In this document: in pieces, positions 1 to 34,562 of the stretch | Layout: every line of letters begins with the position of its first letter | Position numbering within the stretch: the first letter of the stretch is position 1 | DNA from: Pterobdella sp. o SKG-2022 | Lineage: Eukaryota > Annelida > Clitellata > Hirudinida > Piscicolidae | Length of the DNA stretch: 64,000 nucleotides | Direction: 5' to 3' | Assembly (NCBI GenBank): GCA_964035795.1 | Contig: OZ038323.1 | Span: 5,511,561 to 5,575,560 of the forward strand | Program-made: the position numbers and the translations under genes | Notes under the pieces: model-generated | Seen by the model: the letters and a program-made list of their open reading frames with translations, nothing else | Told to the model about the DNA's origin: nothing | Databases searched by the model: none

Positions 1-1254
1 AATATAAGGTTTATGTGTTAGTATCAGTGTTTTGTTACTATTACTATGGAGCTAATAATACCGTTATTGTGTTTCAATATTAGTACATATACCAAGGTTG
101 TTTTCATTATTTTGTACTTATATTGTTGTTATATATTGATATTAAATCCATAAATAGATTTAATAGTAGAAATCTGTTTTGATATCACTATTTTTAAACA
201 TTTTTTCACGGTTAAGTGTTCACTTTGTGACTATTTGGCTTTGATAAAAGTATAGACCCTAATATAATTTTTTTTAGCTGAAGAAAGAAAAAAGTTTTTA
301 ACGCCAAAGTTTTCTGTCAACTCATCAGTTGGGAATGTTACATTCTTGACGAAAAGCTTCGTGCTTCAAAATATAAGCTATGAGAGTTTAACAATTGTGT
401 TAAAAGATTATAATTAAAAAGAATGTAAGGGAGTTATGATTTTATAAACAAATAATTGATACAACGGTTAGGAAGCCAACAAGCAAATGAGGAACAAATG
501 AAATAAATAAAACAAGATGAACATGGATTGTGAAGAAGCAGGATATCCTGTGAAAACCGTAAGAAAAACAAACAAAATTTTTTTACAATACAAACAAAAT
601 GGAAATATAATTAAAAAGAACAAATAAAAGTGAACTTATTATGACAGAAGTCCTATAAGGAATTTGAGGCACTAGAGGGCAAGCTCCAATGAGCCCATAC
701 TAAATAAATAATTATTCTACTTTTAAAAATTAATTATAATAAAAAAAACTGTTTTCGTTTGATTTTTTCGTTGTTTTTGGTGATAAGAAAAGAATTCTAC
801 TAGAAATATTAAGAGCGATATTTTGAATTGTGAGTTTTTAATGATATTGTATACTACGTGGTATTGTTGTATGCATGTCCATAAGACGCGTGTAAATTCG
901 TAAATAACACATCTTTCCGGGATCCAGGATTTAATAATGATAATAATAATATTTCTTATTTTGAAATAACTAAAAATTTCACGATTTATGGTTGAAAAAA
1001 AGTGTGATATAATTAAAAATAGAGTTTAAAAAGATAAAAATAGCAGCTCATGAATATTAATAAGGAACTTTTGCTCGATTTAATCACGATGTGCCTTTAT
1101 TCCTGGAAGCGAGAGACGTTTCTAGAAGCTTAAAATTAGAAAATTTTTTTCTGCTGTTTTTTTATGTTTATTATTGCTGGTATTATTGTTATTGTTGCTT
1201 TATAAATTTTTTTCATCAATGTGTTTAGTGCTGTTTATGAGGCTGTTGGTGTCA

Positions 1255-1350
1255 TTGTTTTTATTATTGTTTTTATTATTGTTTTTATTATTGTTTTTAT
1301 TATTGTTTTTATTATTGTTTTTATTATTGTTTTTATTATTGTTTCTAAAG
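1255..1350. repeat. 12-bp tandem repeat (TTATTATTGTTT)n
   Basis: About eight near-perfect copies of a 12-bp T-rich unit. Because the unit is a multiple of three, all frames stay open and give spurious Phe-Ile-Ile-Val or Lys-Thr-Ile-Ile open frames. No coding signal. Confidence 0.9.
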
Positions 1351-4300
1351 TTTTTTTTGTCATTTTTTTTGTTGCCGTTTTTAAGATGATTATGATTGGT
1401 GCTAGTATAGTTGTTTTTTTTGTTTTATTCATTGTTTTAGAATTTTTATTATGATATTTTTTTTTATTTTATTATAAATTCATCACTTGATTAATAATGA
1501 GAACCAAAATCTGAATACTATTTTTTCTCTCCATTTTTCGTCTTTTCTTGAATGCAACGATATTAAGCAATTCTGTTAATGGCAAAAATATGAAATAAAA
1601 ATAATATAAGCACATAAATAAATGGAAATGCCTACAAAATAAAGAAAAAAAAAATAATAAAAAAACAAAACAAAACAAAAAATAAAAAGATAATAAAAAG
1701 GAAATAAAATATCATTAAATTACGTTATGAACGGCAGTCTTTATTTCTGATCCCTCCTTCTTTTATTTCCCTTTTATTTTCAGTTTTATTTATTTATCAA
1801 CATTATTATAATTATTTATTTTTACTATTTAATCTTTTTTGTTAAATACTCATCATTATTATTATTCTTATCATTATTCTAAATGTTGTTTTCTGAACAA
1901 ACTCATATTTGAAGCGTAACTACTCTGATCATCATTGAACCAGTTACCACTTTTAATTATCATGGTTCTCATACTACAACAAATAGAGTAACACCATGTG
2001 AAACATACCAATTTTGCAACCAAAACCTCAAGTCGAGGCGACCTGATGGCCAACTAATACTTTGATACTATACTTTTTTTTATAATAATAATAATAAAAG
2101 AAGCATCAATAGTGGTCGACTCATAACTTAATATCTTTTTACCCTTGCCCAAAACTTCAGTGATAGCAATGGCACCATTTTTCTTTTACCACAGACCATC
2201 TTCACACATTCCTGTTGATAATAAAAATCCTTGTTTTCTACATCACATGCAGGAATTGGTCTTGTGAACTAGGCAGCACTAGCGCTCTCTGCTTGATTTT
2301 TATACATTTTGTCGTTTAAGCTTTTGAAATATTATCAATTTAATTCAATAAGAGCAAAAATTTTTGTTAACTGAGCAACTTCACTTGGTTCAACTTGTTG
2401 TTCAGTTGATAAGACTGTTTTGTTTGATTTGAGGCTTATTTAATTCATTGTATTCACTAATTATAGAACATTTTTCAGATTTTTTTATCTTCGATAGAAA
2501 TAAAAAAGTGCTTTCAATGTTTGAATAAGAACAGTAGTGGCGTTCGTTTATAACCTGATAACATTGCTATGGGTTCATAAAAGCTTTTGTTTTAAGAAAA
2601 TATATTAAACCTGAATAAGGTTCTCAGTATACATAGCAATAGCTTAGCGTATCAATTACTTAGCAATGGGAAATAGCTCTACAAAAGCTTCCTTCAGATT
2701 CTAATGTGTTTCAGTATTGTTTCAACACATATCTACCTCAGGCTAGTAATTGTCAAACTATTTTTTTTGTTTGATAAATGGACTACAGGGATTATTCAAT
2801 TGTTTTTATTGAAAATGAACATGACTCTATCTACTTAAACTGAATGATAATCAATATATGACCCAAAAATCATAAATAGTTTTTGTCAAGTTAAAAATAA
2901 ATAATTGAAATTATGAAACATTTTATGCAAATTAGAATTAAAAATGATACAATAATGAAATAAACAACCAAAAGTTGAATGTATTGAAACTTTAATGGCA
3001 GTGTTTTCAATGGTAGCGGTATTGAAGAATATTACTACGTCATGTTGAGTATTCAATAGAAAAGGTCTCCTGAAATTCTAGATTCAAATTCGATTAAAAA
3101 TTTTAAAAAATTTCACTGATAAAAATCTACTACAAAATCATAAAAATAAAAAATTAGAACGGAAAAAATAATAAATAAATTAAATAGAAATCTATACTGA
3201 TCAGTCCATATGTTATCTTTGAGGCAAAAAGGTGGAATGCAATGTATAAGCAGTTGACCGGAGGTTAGTTAACGTTGATTATTATTGCTTTTATTGTTAT
3301 TATTATTATTACTAGTAGTAGTAGTAGTAGTAGTGGTTAGCTTTACTATTATTAGGTAAGACAGTCAGTGTTAATGTTAGTTAAAATATACAATAATATT
3401 TTTATTGTAAATTTTATTATTATTATTATTATTATTTACTTCTAACTAAGGAAAAAATTGTCTATATTGTAGACGACATACGGCAGTTAAAAAAGAGATA
3501 AAAGTATTTATGAAAGATAATAAATGAATTAATAGGAGAGAAAAACATCTACCTTGTAAACAGTCAATCAAGAATTTAAGCATCATGAATTGATGGTATT
3601 CAATACAACAAGTTTTGAGGTTGAGAGACCAACAATTTTGAGTGAAAATAATGATAGTGTTCAACAAAATAATCACTAATGATTGAAAACAATCGTTTAT
3701 TTCTTTTTGAAAAGTTTATTTCAATGACTCTTTACTCAAGCCACAGTCTGATAATTTTAGCATAAACACAAGCTAATCCACTGGGTTGAAGTTGTAGAGA
3801 ATTTCACCTTTAAATCCAGCATTTTTAAGAAAATTTTGAGACTAAGCATAATAAAAAGAGTATTAATTTTTTAAAACTTAAATTAAGCATCAGACAACGT
3901 TTTCACCAAACTCGTCCATTTCTAAATATAAACTAACATTTCAGTTCAGTCTAATGAACAAGAGTTTTTGGGACAAACTTTTTCATTATTTAGTTGAATT
4001 TTGAAAAATAAAAACAGAATATTTTTGGAAAAACATTAAATATATTTTAACAAGAAAATAAGACTGATTTCATAGAGCTAGAAATTTAATTTTTTGTAAC
4101 AATACCAAAAAGTCTTGATCAGAAAAAGTAAAAATATCAAATATATCGCTCAAAAATGTTAAGAATATTTAAAAGTGATAATTATCAACAAAGTTAGTAA
4201 TATTTAACGATCTAGCGGCAAGATTCCAGGATGAAAGCCGGGGTTACAAAGCTGCTTTATCATTGTGAATGAGGGATTAAGAAATTTAAATTGAGATTAT

Positions 4301-4414
4301 ATGGTTTATTGAGAAAAAGTTGAAAAAAGATCAAAAATTGGTCAAAAAAGTTTTAAAAATTGAGAAAAATTTTGAGACGAAGTTGTATAAAACACGAAAA
4401 GAAATAATGAAAAA

Positions 4415-4495
4415 ATAACAATAATGATAAAAATAACAATAATAATAAAAATAACAATAATAATAAAAATAACAATAATAATAAAAACAATAAAA
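4415..4495. repeat. 18-bp AT-rich tandem repeat
   Basis: About four copies of an 18-bp unit of AATAAC and AATAATAATAAA blocks. Long apparent minus-strand frames here are artefacts of the repeat. Confidence 0.8.
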
Positions 4496-5039
4496 ATAAT
4501 AAAAGCTATAATTTCTTTTGCAGTCATACTCAGTCAACTCAAGTTGTCTATCTTCTATGTAAAAGAGCAGATTAACTGACAAAAGACAGATCTATCTTGC
4601 TTCTATATAGACAGCTCTCTATTACAGTATGCTTATGTGTTTTTATAACTTTTACACGGTCCAGTCAATAAAAGTTTGCTTTATTGCGAGAAATAAAAAA
4701 TTTTTATTGAATTTTTTGCTATTATTTTTAATTTTGAGTATTTTTCATCATGTGGGACTGTTATAAGAATAGCTAAAAAATTATAATTATAAGCATTCTC
4801 ATCATCATCATTTCACCATCATCGTCGTCATCTTTAGCATGTTTATTTATTCTATGTTAGCATAGAGCAAAAAAAATTTTACTACCAGACTGATGATGAA
4901 GAATAGTCTGAAAAACACAATTGCAAGAGGCAAACACAAGACTTTTATTAAAACAAAAATTGCTTGATAATGGAAGGGTTTCCATAAAGCTTTTTGATTC
5001 AAAATAAACCTTGTATTTGTCTCCTACAATCATTCCACT

Positions 5040-5215
5040 AACACATGTCACAAAAATTACCATTGACGAAATATTCCATAGACAAAATATACCAAAGACA
5101 AGATATTCCATAAACATAATATACCATAGACAAGATATACTATAGATGAGATATACCATAAATGAGATACACCATATACAAAAAAATATAAATGAAATAT
5201 ACTCAAAGCAAAATA
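5040..5215. repeat. Degenerate ~16-bp minisatellite
   Basis: Around ten diverged copies of a unit like GACAAGATATACCATA, with variants ATATTCCATA and ATACACCATA. The divergence suggests an old array. Confidence 0.75.
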
Positions 5216-5753
5216 TATCACCAAAATAAATGTTTGAATGACGTAACAGAAGCCGTATTGCATATATGCTCTCTTGTCAAGTTGGTGGAGTTTTGAGCAA
5301 AATAACAAGAAAAATAAGAATAACTGATGGAAAAAATACATATCCAATAATTATAAAAAAGGAATTTATTCATAATAGAGTATAATAAGAAGTATAAAGT
5401 TATATTATTATGAATATATAATTCGATTATGATATAAAATATTATAATAATAAATTACGTTACATAATTTTTTGCAAGACAAGATTCCTAACAATTTGCC
5501 TACGAGAGAATTTGAAAAACTTACTATTTATGGATCTATTGAATATTAATGAGCTATTTAAAAATTAACCTATTTAAAGAATTTTTTAATATTTGAATCT
5601 CATTAACTATTAAACTCAGTATAAAAAAATGCTCCAAGCAGAAATATCTGAGTTTTAAAGAGTCACTCTATGCAACTAAACTACACCACTATTGGACGAT
5701 ACGGCGCAAAACCAAACGCTTGTTTCATATATAATTCTTTATAATATTTTTTT

Positions 5754-5766
5754 TTTATTATTTATT
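5754..5766 (-). terminator. Candidate polyadenylation signals of the neuregulin-like gene
   Basis: Two minus-strand AATAAA hexamers (5759-5754 and 5766-5761) lie 17-30 nt past the stop codon. They sit in a very AT-rich tract, so chance occurrence is likely, and a more distal site is equally possible. Confidence 0.3.
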
Positions 5767-5782
5767 TTTAATTTTATTTTTT

Positions 5783-27661
<21,879 letters not shown>

Positions 27662-28381
27662 TATTGTTTTATTTGCTACAAGTTTGCCATGTTAATAAAC
27701 AGGTAGTAGCAATCGCATGACCAAAAATATGGATTCTGCAAATGTATTTATAAAGGAAACTTAGCAAATAATTTTTAAAAATTTTTTACTAACAAGGTAG
27801 TTTTAAAACTAGTGGTAGTTAAGATAAGAATACATTTAGAACTTGAATATAATAAAAATACCATAAAACATGAATGTGTGGAGATTTGAGATCGCATAAA
27901 AGAAATGACAGTAAATATATGAAAATACATAATATATAATACTAATATACAATAAAAAGAAATTTTTTTTAGAAATCTTTTAATTGAAATATTTTTTTGA
28001 TTTATAAAGTTTTCAAACTGACGCAATTTTTCAATAAATTGCTTGTTTGAATTCAAAAAAAAAATTCGATAAGTTCAACTTTATTTCAAATCATTATCCT
28101 AAATTAACATTTCATAAAAAAGTTGATTTTATCAAAAATTTAATTTTTCTAACAACAAATGTGTTTGAAATTTAACTCGCTTTAAGGATTATAAAAACCA
28201 AACAGTAATGAAAAAGTATGGCACAAGGTTAAGCGTGAATAACAAAACTAATATCACCGGAGTGGGAATAAAAAGCAAGATTAGGATTTTAACTGGGTAG
28301 CATACTTTAGACACAATAGTTAAAAAAATTTAAGAGCGACTCGAATTTTAAAGAAACTCAGTTTGAAATTCAGTTGATATT
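27662..28381. other. Upstream region of the neuregulin-like gene
   Basis: AT-rich flank 5' of the first in-frame ATG. No clear TATA box, CpG-rich promoter or further exon could be identified. A 5' UTR exon further upstream is possible. Confidence 0.4.
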
Positions 28382-28545
28382 GTCGGCCCGTATAGCTCAG
28401 ATGTAGAGCATTAGACTAATTATCTAAAGTTACCGGGTTCGATCCCGCGTGGACCGACAATTAGCTCCTGTTCCACAATGTGTGTTTCGTTATTTGTAGC
28501 GAGCGCTTTGATCTCTAAGAAAAAGAGGGCTATAAATACCCCATT
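28382..28545 (+). repeat. tRNA-derived SINE, copy B
   Basis: TATAGCTCAGATGTAGAGCA (A box), an anticodon-like arm TTAGA-CTAATTA-TCTAA that would read AAT (Ile), and GGGTTCGATCCCG (B box). The T stem has lost a base and the inner acceptor stem does not pair, although TTGTCGG and CCGACAA flank it as an inverted repeat. It continues as ATTAGCTCCTGTTCCACA, homologous to copy A. I read it as a SINE head rather than a working tRNA-Ile. Confidence 0.7.
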
Positions 28546-28559
28546 ACGTTACATTACTT

Positions 28560-31500
28560 ACATTGAACATTGCATTATCAATTGAAATTAAGTCTTATAT
28601 GAACTTATTTGGGCAGTGGTATTATCTATTGTATTTTGCTATATTGGTATTGTTATACTAGCTATTGTTAAAACTTATTACTTTTTGCTTTTTTACATAA
28701 TTATTTCGAAAAAAAGCAAAGATCAAATAAGGCTTCATATGACAAGAAAATTGAAAAAACTCTTTGTGTAACTTTAATTGAGTTTCAAGAAAATTTAAAG
28801 TTTTTTTTCTAATGAAGTCAATGCAGGTGTAAGCGTTAATGACATCAGATCAAGAGAATATTAGGGGTCGTGCCTTAGTTTAATTTTGTTTAAAATAGAA
28901 TATTTTTGTTATAAATGTTATTGTTATCATCAAAGCTACTACCAGTACCCTCCTCCTCCTCTTCCTCTTTCTTCTCTTCATCACCAAACAATAGGAAACC
29001 TCGCATGGCTGCATCGCTGATCAAGCAGCCAGTTTTTTCAAAGTTAGACTTTTTTTATTATAGCAAACATGGATTTATTTTATCCAATCAGGATCCACTT
29101 GGTTTAAATAAGCTTCAGTCTGATTAGAATCAAGGGTTTTCTAATTGAATTGGTTGGTTATTTTATCGCTCTTATATGTATGTATATATATATATATATA
29201 TGGATATATTGATGGATAGTGAACAAAGGATTGAGATCAAATACGTCACGTGATCCTTTTCCGGCAACTTCAAAGCATCAATCAGCACCTAGTGTTAATG
29301 ACCTCATCGACATCATCCCACCCATCATCATCACCTTCAATAAATTCAGCCAGCTACAATCTAAGCTCAAAACCATCAACCTCAAATAAAGATACCTCAG
29401 AAATATAATCTCATAGAGGCATGTATTTTATAATTTTTTCTTCTTGCGGCATTTATTTAGAGTTATATGACGGCATATTAGACGCAATAAGTGTTTTATA
29501 ATCTTATCATTATCATACACTGCTTTATTTCCAGTCTCTTAAATACCGTTATTACATTCGTGTAATGGAGGTCTGTATGAGAGGATACAGTGTGGTTGTA
29601 AAAGATTTCTTATTATGCTTTTTTTTGATTATGGATTGTTTTTTATACTGAATTTTTTTAATTAAAAATTTTTCATAAAAATTTTTTTTCTCGTAGATTA
29701 TCCATCACCTCTTTCCTCACATTAACTTTTTCCTCTTCCCAGCCACCTTAAACCTTCTTCTTTATTTTTTTTTTATATATTTTTTTTAATACTCTTTTTT
29801 TTTATTATTTTCCAAATACTTGTTTCTCCCGTCTGTATTTTTTTTTGAGTTTCTATTTTCTATTTTTTATTACCCTTCCTTTCTTTTTCACGTTTTTTTG
29901 CTATTTTTTTTTTTTTTTATATTTTTTTACTGCATTTTTATCTTTTTTTTTGTTTTCCATCTTTTCTCTCTTCTCCCCCCTCCACCTCCATCTTCAGATT
30001 GACAAGCTCATCAGCTTTTTTTTCTCATACATTTTTTAAATAATTTTCTATTTAATTACATTTTTGATTACTATTCTTAGATCGGTTCTTCGTAATATAA
30101 TCATTTTAGCATGTAATTTGATTTATTTAAATTTTTTTTATTCAATCTTGGTTAACTCTAATAACGTTCATTTCATTTTGAAGTCAATTTTTTCAGTAAC
30201 TCTCAAATATTCAACTATACACTCTCAATATAATTTCAAAAATTTAATCTTCAAACTTCAATAGTTTTTGCCTAGCATTTTACTTCCTGAATTAAACTGA
30301 ATTGTGAACTTAGTGGTACTTTCATACTCACTTTTGGTCTTGGCAGAGTTACAACGTTTCATGGAAAAATTGATACGCAATAGAGAAATACCAGAAGGAA
30401 ACAATAAAAAATTAGTATAAATAAAAGCATTATAAAAATAAATACTTATTTGAAAACAAAAAAAATGTGAAAACAGAAATAAGCTTTATATGAAAACGAA
30501 AAAAAAACTAATATTAAACAGAAAACAAAAAAAGTCCAATTTAACGTTTGAAATTTCAAAAAAATTGTTTTTTTGGAAATTTTATTTTTGAATTTAAGAT
30601 CGAACTGTATAATAAATTTAATTTTAAAGAAGCAGAATCGAAGGAGATCTATAAGAGTAATAGAGATAAAGGAGTAAGTTTATGACAAAAAACTAAAAAT
30701 AAAACTATTATTATTGTTATTATTACATATATAATAAAAAAATAGAGAAAAACTTCATTTTGACATTCATGACGGAAAAAATAAAACAGGGTTTATTGAT
30801 GAAATGTTTTTATTATTGTTTCATTTTTGACATTATTTTTTATTGATACTTCAGTTGCTTTTATCTCTTCTACTATTTTTTCTCCATTACTTTTTTTTAT
30901 TATTCTTTCTATTATTACTTTTGTTATTTGGGCGCTTAATGACAGTGTGAAGATCCCCAAAAGCAAGCGAGTGTTAACATACTACATTGGCCATTTTTGT
31001 TCAACTTTTCCAGTGTTAATTTCATTTTTTTCTCAATTTTTTTTACATTATTATTTTTTCCTCATCTTATTATTTTTTATTTTCCTACAATTTTTGTTGT
31101 TGTTCTCATTGGTTAAAGTGTTTTTATTGTTATAATATAAATATATAATTATATACACAAAAATTTTGCAACTCATTTAGTCCAACATTTTGTATTCAGA
31201 AAAACTAAGATTTATATTTCTCTATATCTTTGCCTTTTCATGTATATTCTTCCATAATATCTACTACTTTCTACTTATCATTCATTTATTCATCTGTAAC
31301 ATCCCAAACAACCCCAACTTTCAAAAATCATCATGAATAATCCCTACTATAGTATAAAGATTAACTCATTACAACTGATTAATAATTCGATAAAAACTCA
31401 CATTAAAAGCTTACTCACTGGTGTGGGAAACTGAACTGGAAGATAGGGTTGACAAGATATAAGGAGCATTATTCAATTATTTCATACACTTTTTCAAAGC

Positions 31501-31680
31501 CTTATAAAACAGCTTACAAAAAATATAATTTTTTTTCAAGTTTTAATCCTGCCGTTAATGGCTTAAGACATCATCCTCTGCTTAGTAATTCTCCATCACC
31601 ATTCTATCCACGCATCAAACCTCTAATTCCAACATATTCTTTCCCAATTCTTACTTCCTACCTAGGTTCCCTTTCACCTA
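28560..31680. other. Gene-poor AT-rich stretch
   Basis: No supported gene. T-rich low-complexity tracts at about 29700-30060 and 30780-31130 give hydrophobic spurious frames. A (TA)n run lies at about 29185-29200. Confidence 0.5.
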
Positions 31681-31683
31681 TCC

Positions 31684-31885
31684 ACAAATAATCCCATCTC
31701 ACCTATCCACCCACCACCTACCATCCATCTAACCACCCACCACCTACCATCTCATCTATCCACCCACCACCTACCATCTCATCTATCCACCCACCACCTA
31801 CCATCCATCTAACCACCCATCACCTACCATCCATCTAACCACCCACCACCTACCATCCATCTATCCACCCACCACCCTCTCCATT
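31684..31885. repeat. ~26-bp minisatellite (CCACCCACCACCTACCATC)n
   Basis: Seven to eight copies of a C-rich unit CCACCCACCACCTACCATC followed by CATCTAA or TCATCTAT. Copies are closely similar. Confidence 0.85.
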
Positions 31886-31899
31886 TAGCTACCACTTGA

Positions 31900-34460
31900 C
31901 ACCATATCAACTACGTGTGAATAATTTTTAAAATTTAAAAAAACTTCACAATGACTCTACATAAACAAACAAGAATTTTAATTAAAGTTCCGCATCAACA
32001 ATTCATAAAAATTAACTTTTAAATTTCAAACTTAATTTTTTCGGTGAGTTTAGAAATTTCGTTAAAACATGATTTGCATATTGTAGTTGCTATTCAAAAC
32101 TAAACTCAAATTATTTTTCATCTTCAGTCAAAATTTCCAGAATTTTTTTTTCTTTCCTGTTTGAATAACACTAATATTTCTATTTGGATGAATAAAACAA
32201 TTAATGTATAAATAACTAATTCTTCAAAATTAATTAATAATTAATACTATCAAAGCTAATTTATTATTGAAGAGATAAAACTCATTTTATAATTTATCTG
32301 CCAATATGCTTTACGTTAGTGATGTGAGTGACGAAGATGACTTATTTCTTTGTATTTAATATTATATTCTTTGTATTTTGTAATGTATTGAATACCCTTT
32401 GTTTTTTGTATTATATTAAATATCCTTGTATTTTATATTACATTATGTATTTTTTGTATTTAATTTTACATTATATATTTTTTGTAAATTATTTCATGCC
32501 AAATTAATACTAATGATTTATAACTCAGTCAGCTTAATACACTATGTTTTATGTTATATTGCATCTTATGTTATATTGCGGCTAAAAGCTCTGTTATAAC
32601 AGTGTAAATTAAAACCAAAAACAGTGAAAGCAATAAAACTTGGTGTTAGTATTAAATTACATAATAAAAGTAAATCACCGTTATATACAATTATTTAGTT
32701 GATTAGCGTCATTTAGGGTATAAATTTTTCTTGCTAAGATTTTTTGGTGTGTTTAAATATTAATTTAAAGTCTATCATCAATATGATTTGATTTTTTATT
32801 TCCATTTACGTATTTTTCAGTTATTTTCATTCCAATTTTAGTTACGTTGTTATAATCAAAGTTTAAATTCAGATTTCTTTCAGAATTTAACTTTGATCTG
32901 TACACATCATTAGAATAACATCAATATCACCATTTTTCTCAATTAACCTACATTATAAACCAATAAACGCTGGTTCAACCATTGGCTTGTTGATATCATG
33001 ATCTTAAATCATGGTTTCTGTCGCCCATCAGTGTTTTATAAGCAGCTGTTTTACTAACTAAATACACAGTTAACATTTGATTACTTTAAATTAAATTAAT
33101 TTTTTAACTAACTGAATACATAGTCTAAATTTTAATTAAGTTGCAACTTACTTATCTGTTCAATTTACTAGATATTTTCAATTAAATAGGTTTGGCCCAT
33201 ATTTTCATTACATCAACAGTATTATATATTTGGTCATTACTGTATGAAGCTTCTATTGATCCAATGATTAATAGTGTAGGTTGAAAACCTCCGTTTTGAC
33301 ATGTTAAATCAAAAATTAACAATTTTAGTTTTGGAAAAGCTTGAAGTTTCAGCAAGTCTTTTTTTTTGTATTGATATATCCCGTCGTTGGCTTAGCGTGC
33401 CATATTAATGCGCTTATATTTGCTGCTAATACGTTATAGTCCACAGTGTAATTATGAATTTTTTATGCTTACACCATTATTACCACATGCTTTTAAAAAA
33501 AGCTATATCAATTATGTAAATTAGAAAACACTGATTTGAAAAATTGTTTCGTCTTGAGATTGATACATGCTTGAAAGCTACAAGAAACACGAAAATTTTG
33601 GAATGTTTGTGATGTGCAAAGCTTTTCTTCAACAATCTTTTGCAACTAAGAAATAATTATAATCTTTATCTACTATTATAATCAGTTTAAAATATTCCAA
33701 GGTACATGGTTTTCATAACATCAAAACCCTTTCTACACCTCATCATTATTGTTTCTTGGTTGACCTTTCTGGAACATCATTAATGCTCCATCAAACCATT
33801 ACAGCCAATAACACCACATAAGCTTTGTGGCATAAACTTTCAAAGACCTTGTACTTAATTGAAAGTGTATGAACCAATAAACAAGCCCAGTTGGGCAGTA
33901 TTTGAGGCTCAAACTTTGAGATTCACTATTGATTTTAAATAACTTGACAAACCCTATTTCTGTATTGTTGTTTCATATTTCTTCTGAAACGAAATTGAAA
34001 ACTTTTGATTAAAAATTTATATTCATTAAAAATAAGATCTAGCGATAAGGCTGAACTTATCGAAAAAAATATTTTTAAGTTTGAATAAATGCATTTATCC
34101 CAATGGTTTTAGGTGTTTTATTGCGAGTTGCAGCCTTTTGATCCGCTATTATTATTTGTATAAACATCTTATTCATCCTCGACATGAAGCCCTATAACAA
34201 GTTGAAATAAAAACTTCAATGGACTTTCAAAATATGACACATTTGGAGATTATGATAAATATTTGGGGGATCTGGGGTTGAGCATTTGTACACAGAAACT
34301 GTTTGAAATCTATTAATGTGGAAATATTTTGAATAAAATATAATATATCAATAACTACAACAAGAAAATTGAGAATAACCTCTGGTATGCTTAATAATAA
34401 AGTAAGTTTGTTATTATAATACTAACTACTTTATAATACCATATATACATACTTCCAAAC
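31900..34460. other. Gene-poor AT-rich stretch
   Basis: No exon seen. A degenerate TTGTATTTTATATTACATTA repeat occupies about 32345-32490. A GATAAG hairpin copy lies at 34043-34062. Confidence 0.5.
34043..34062 (+). repeat. Dispersed GATAAG hairpin motif, copy 2
   Basis: CGATAAGGCTGAACTTATCG: a perfect 7-bp inverted repeat (CGATAAG/CTTATCG) with a 6-nt loop, followed by an A-run and TTTTTAAGTTTG. Confidence 0.6.
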
Positions 34461-34468
34461 AAGACTTA

Positions 34469-34562
34469 CTCATCTGTTTGTTTGTTTGTTTGTTTGTTTG
34501 TTTGTTTGTTTGTTTGTTTGTTTGTTTGTTTGTTTGTTTGTTATTTTGTTTGTTTGTTTGTC
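34469..34562. repeat. (GTTT)n microsatellite
   Basis: About 23 tetranucleotide units with one interruption (TTATTTTG). Frames over it are artefacts. Confidence 0.95.

Larger units (their letters stand above)
1..5753. other. Gene-poor AT-rich flank downstream of the neuregulin-like gene
   Basis: No convincing exon seen on either strand. The stretch is AT-rich with simple repeats, described separately at about 1.25, 4.4 and 5.04 kb, and short (TAG)n and (TTA)n runs near 3.32 and 3.42 kb. The open frames here are short and low-complexity. Part may be 3' UTR of the neuregulin-like gene, whose stop codon is at 5783-5785 on the minus strand. Confidence 0.6.

Noticed and set aside
28382..28459. Functional tRNA-Ile (AAT)
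   Set aside because: The T stem has a missing base and the inner acceptor stem fails to pair; homology to copy A continues past the tRNA end, as in a SINE.
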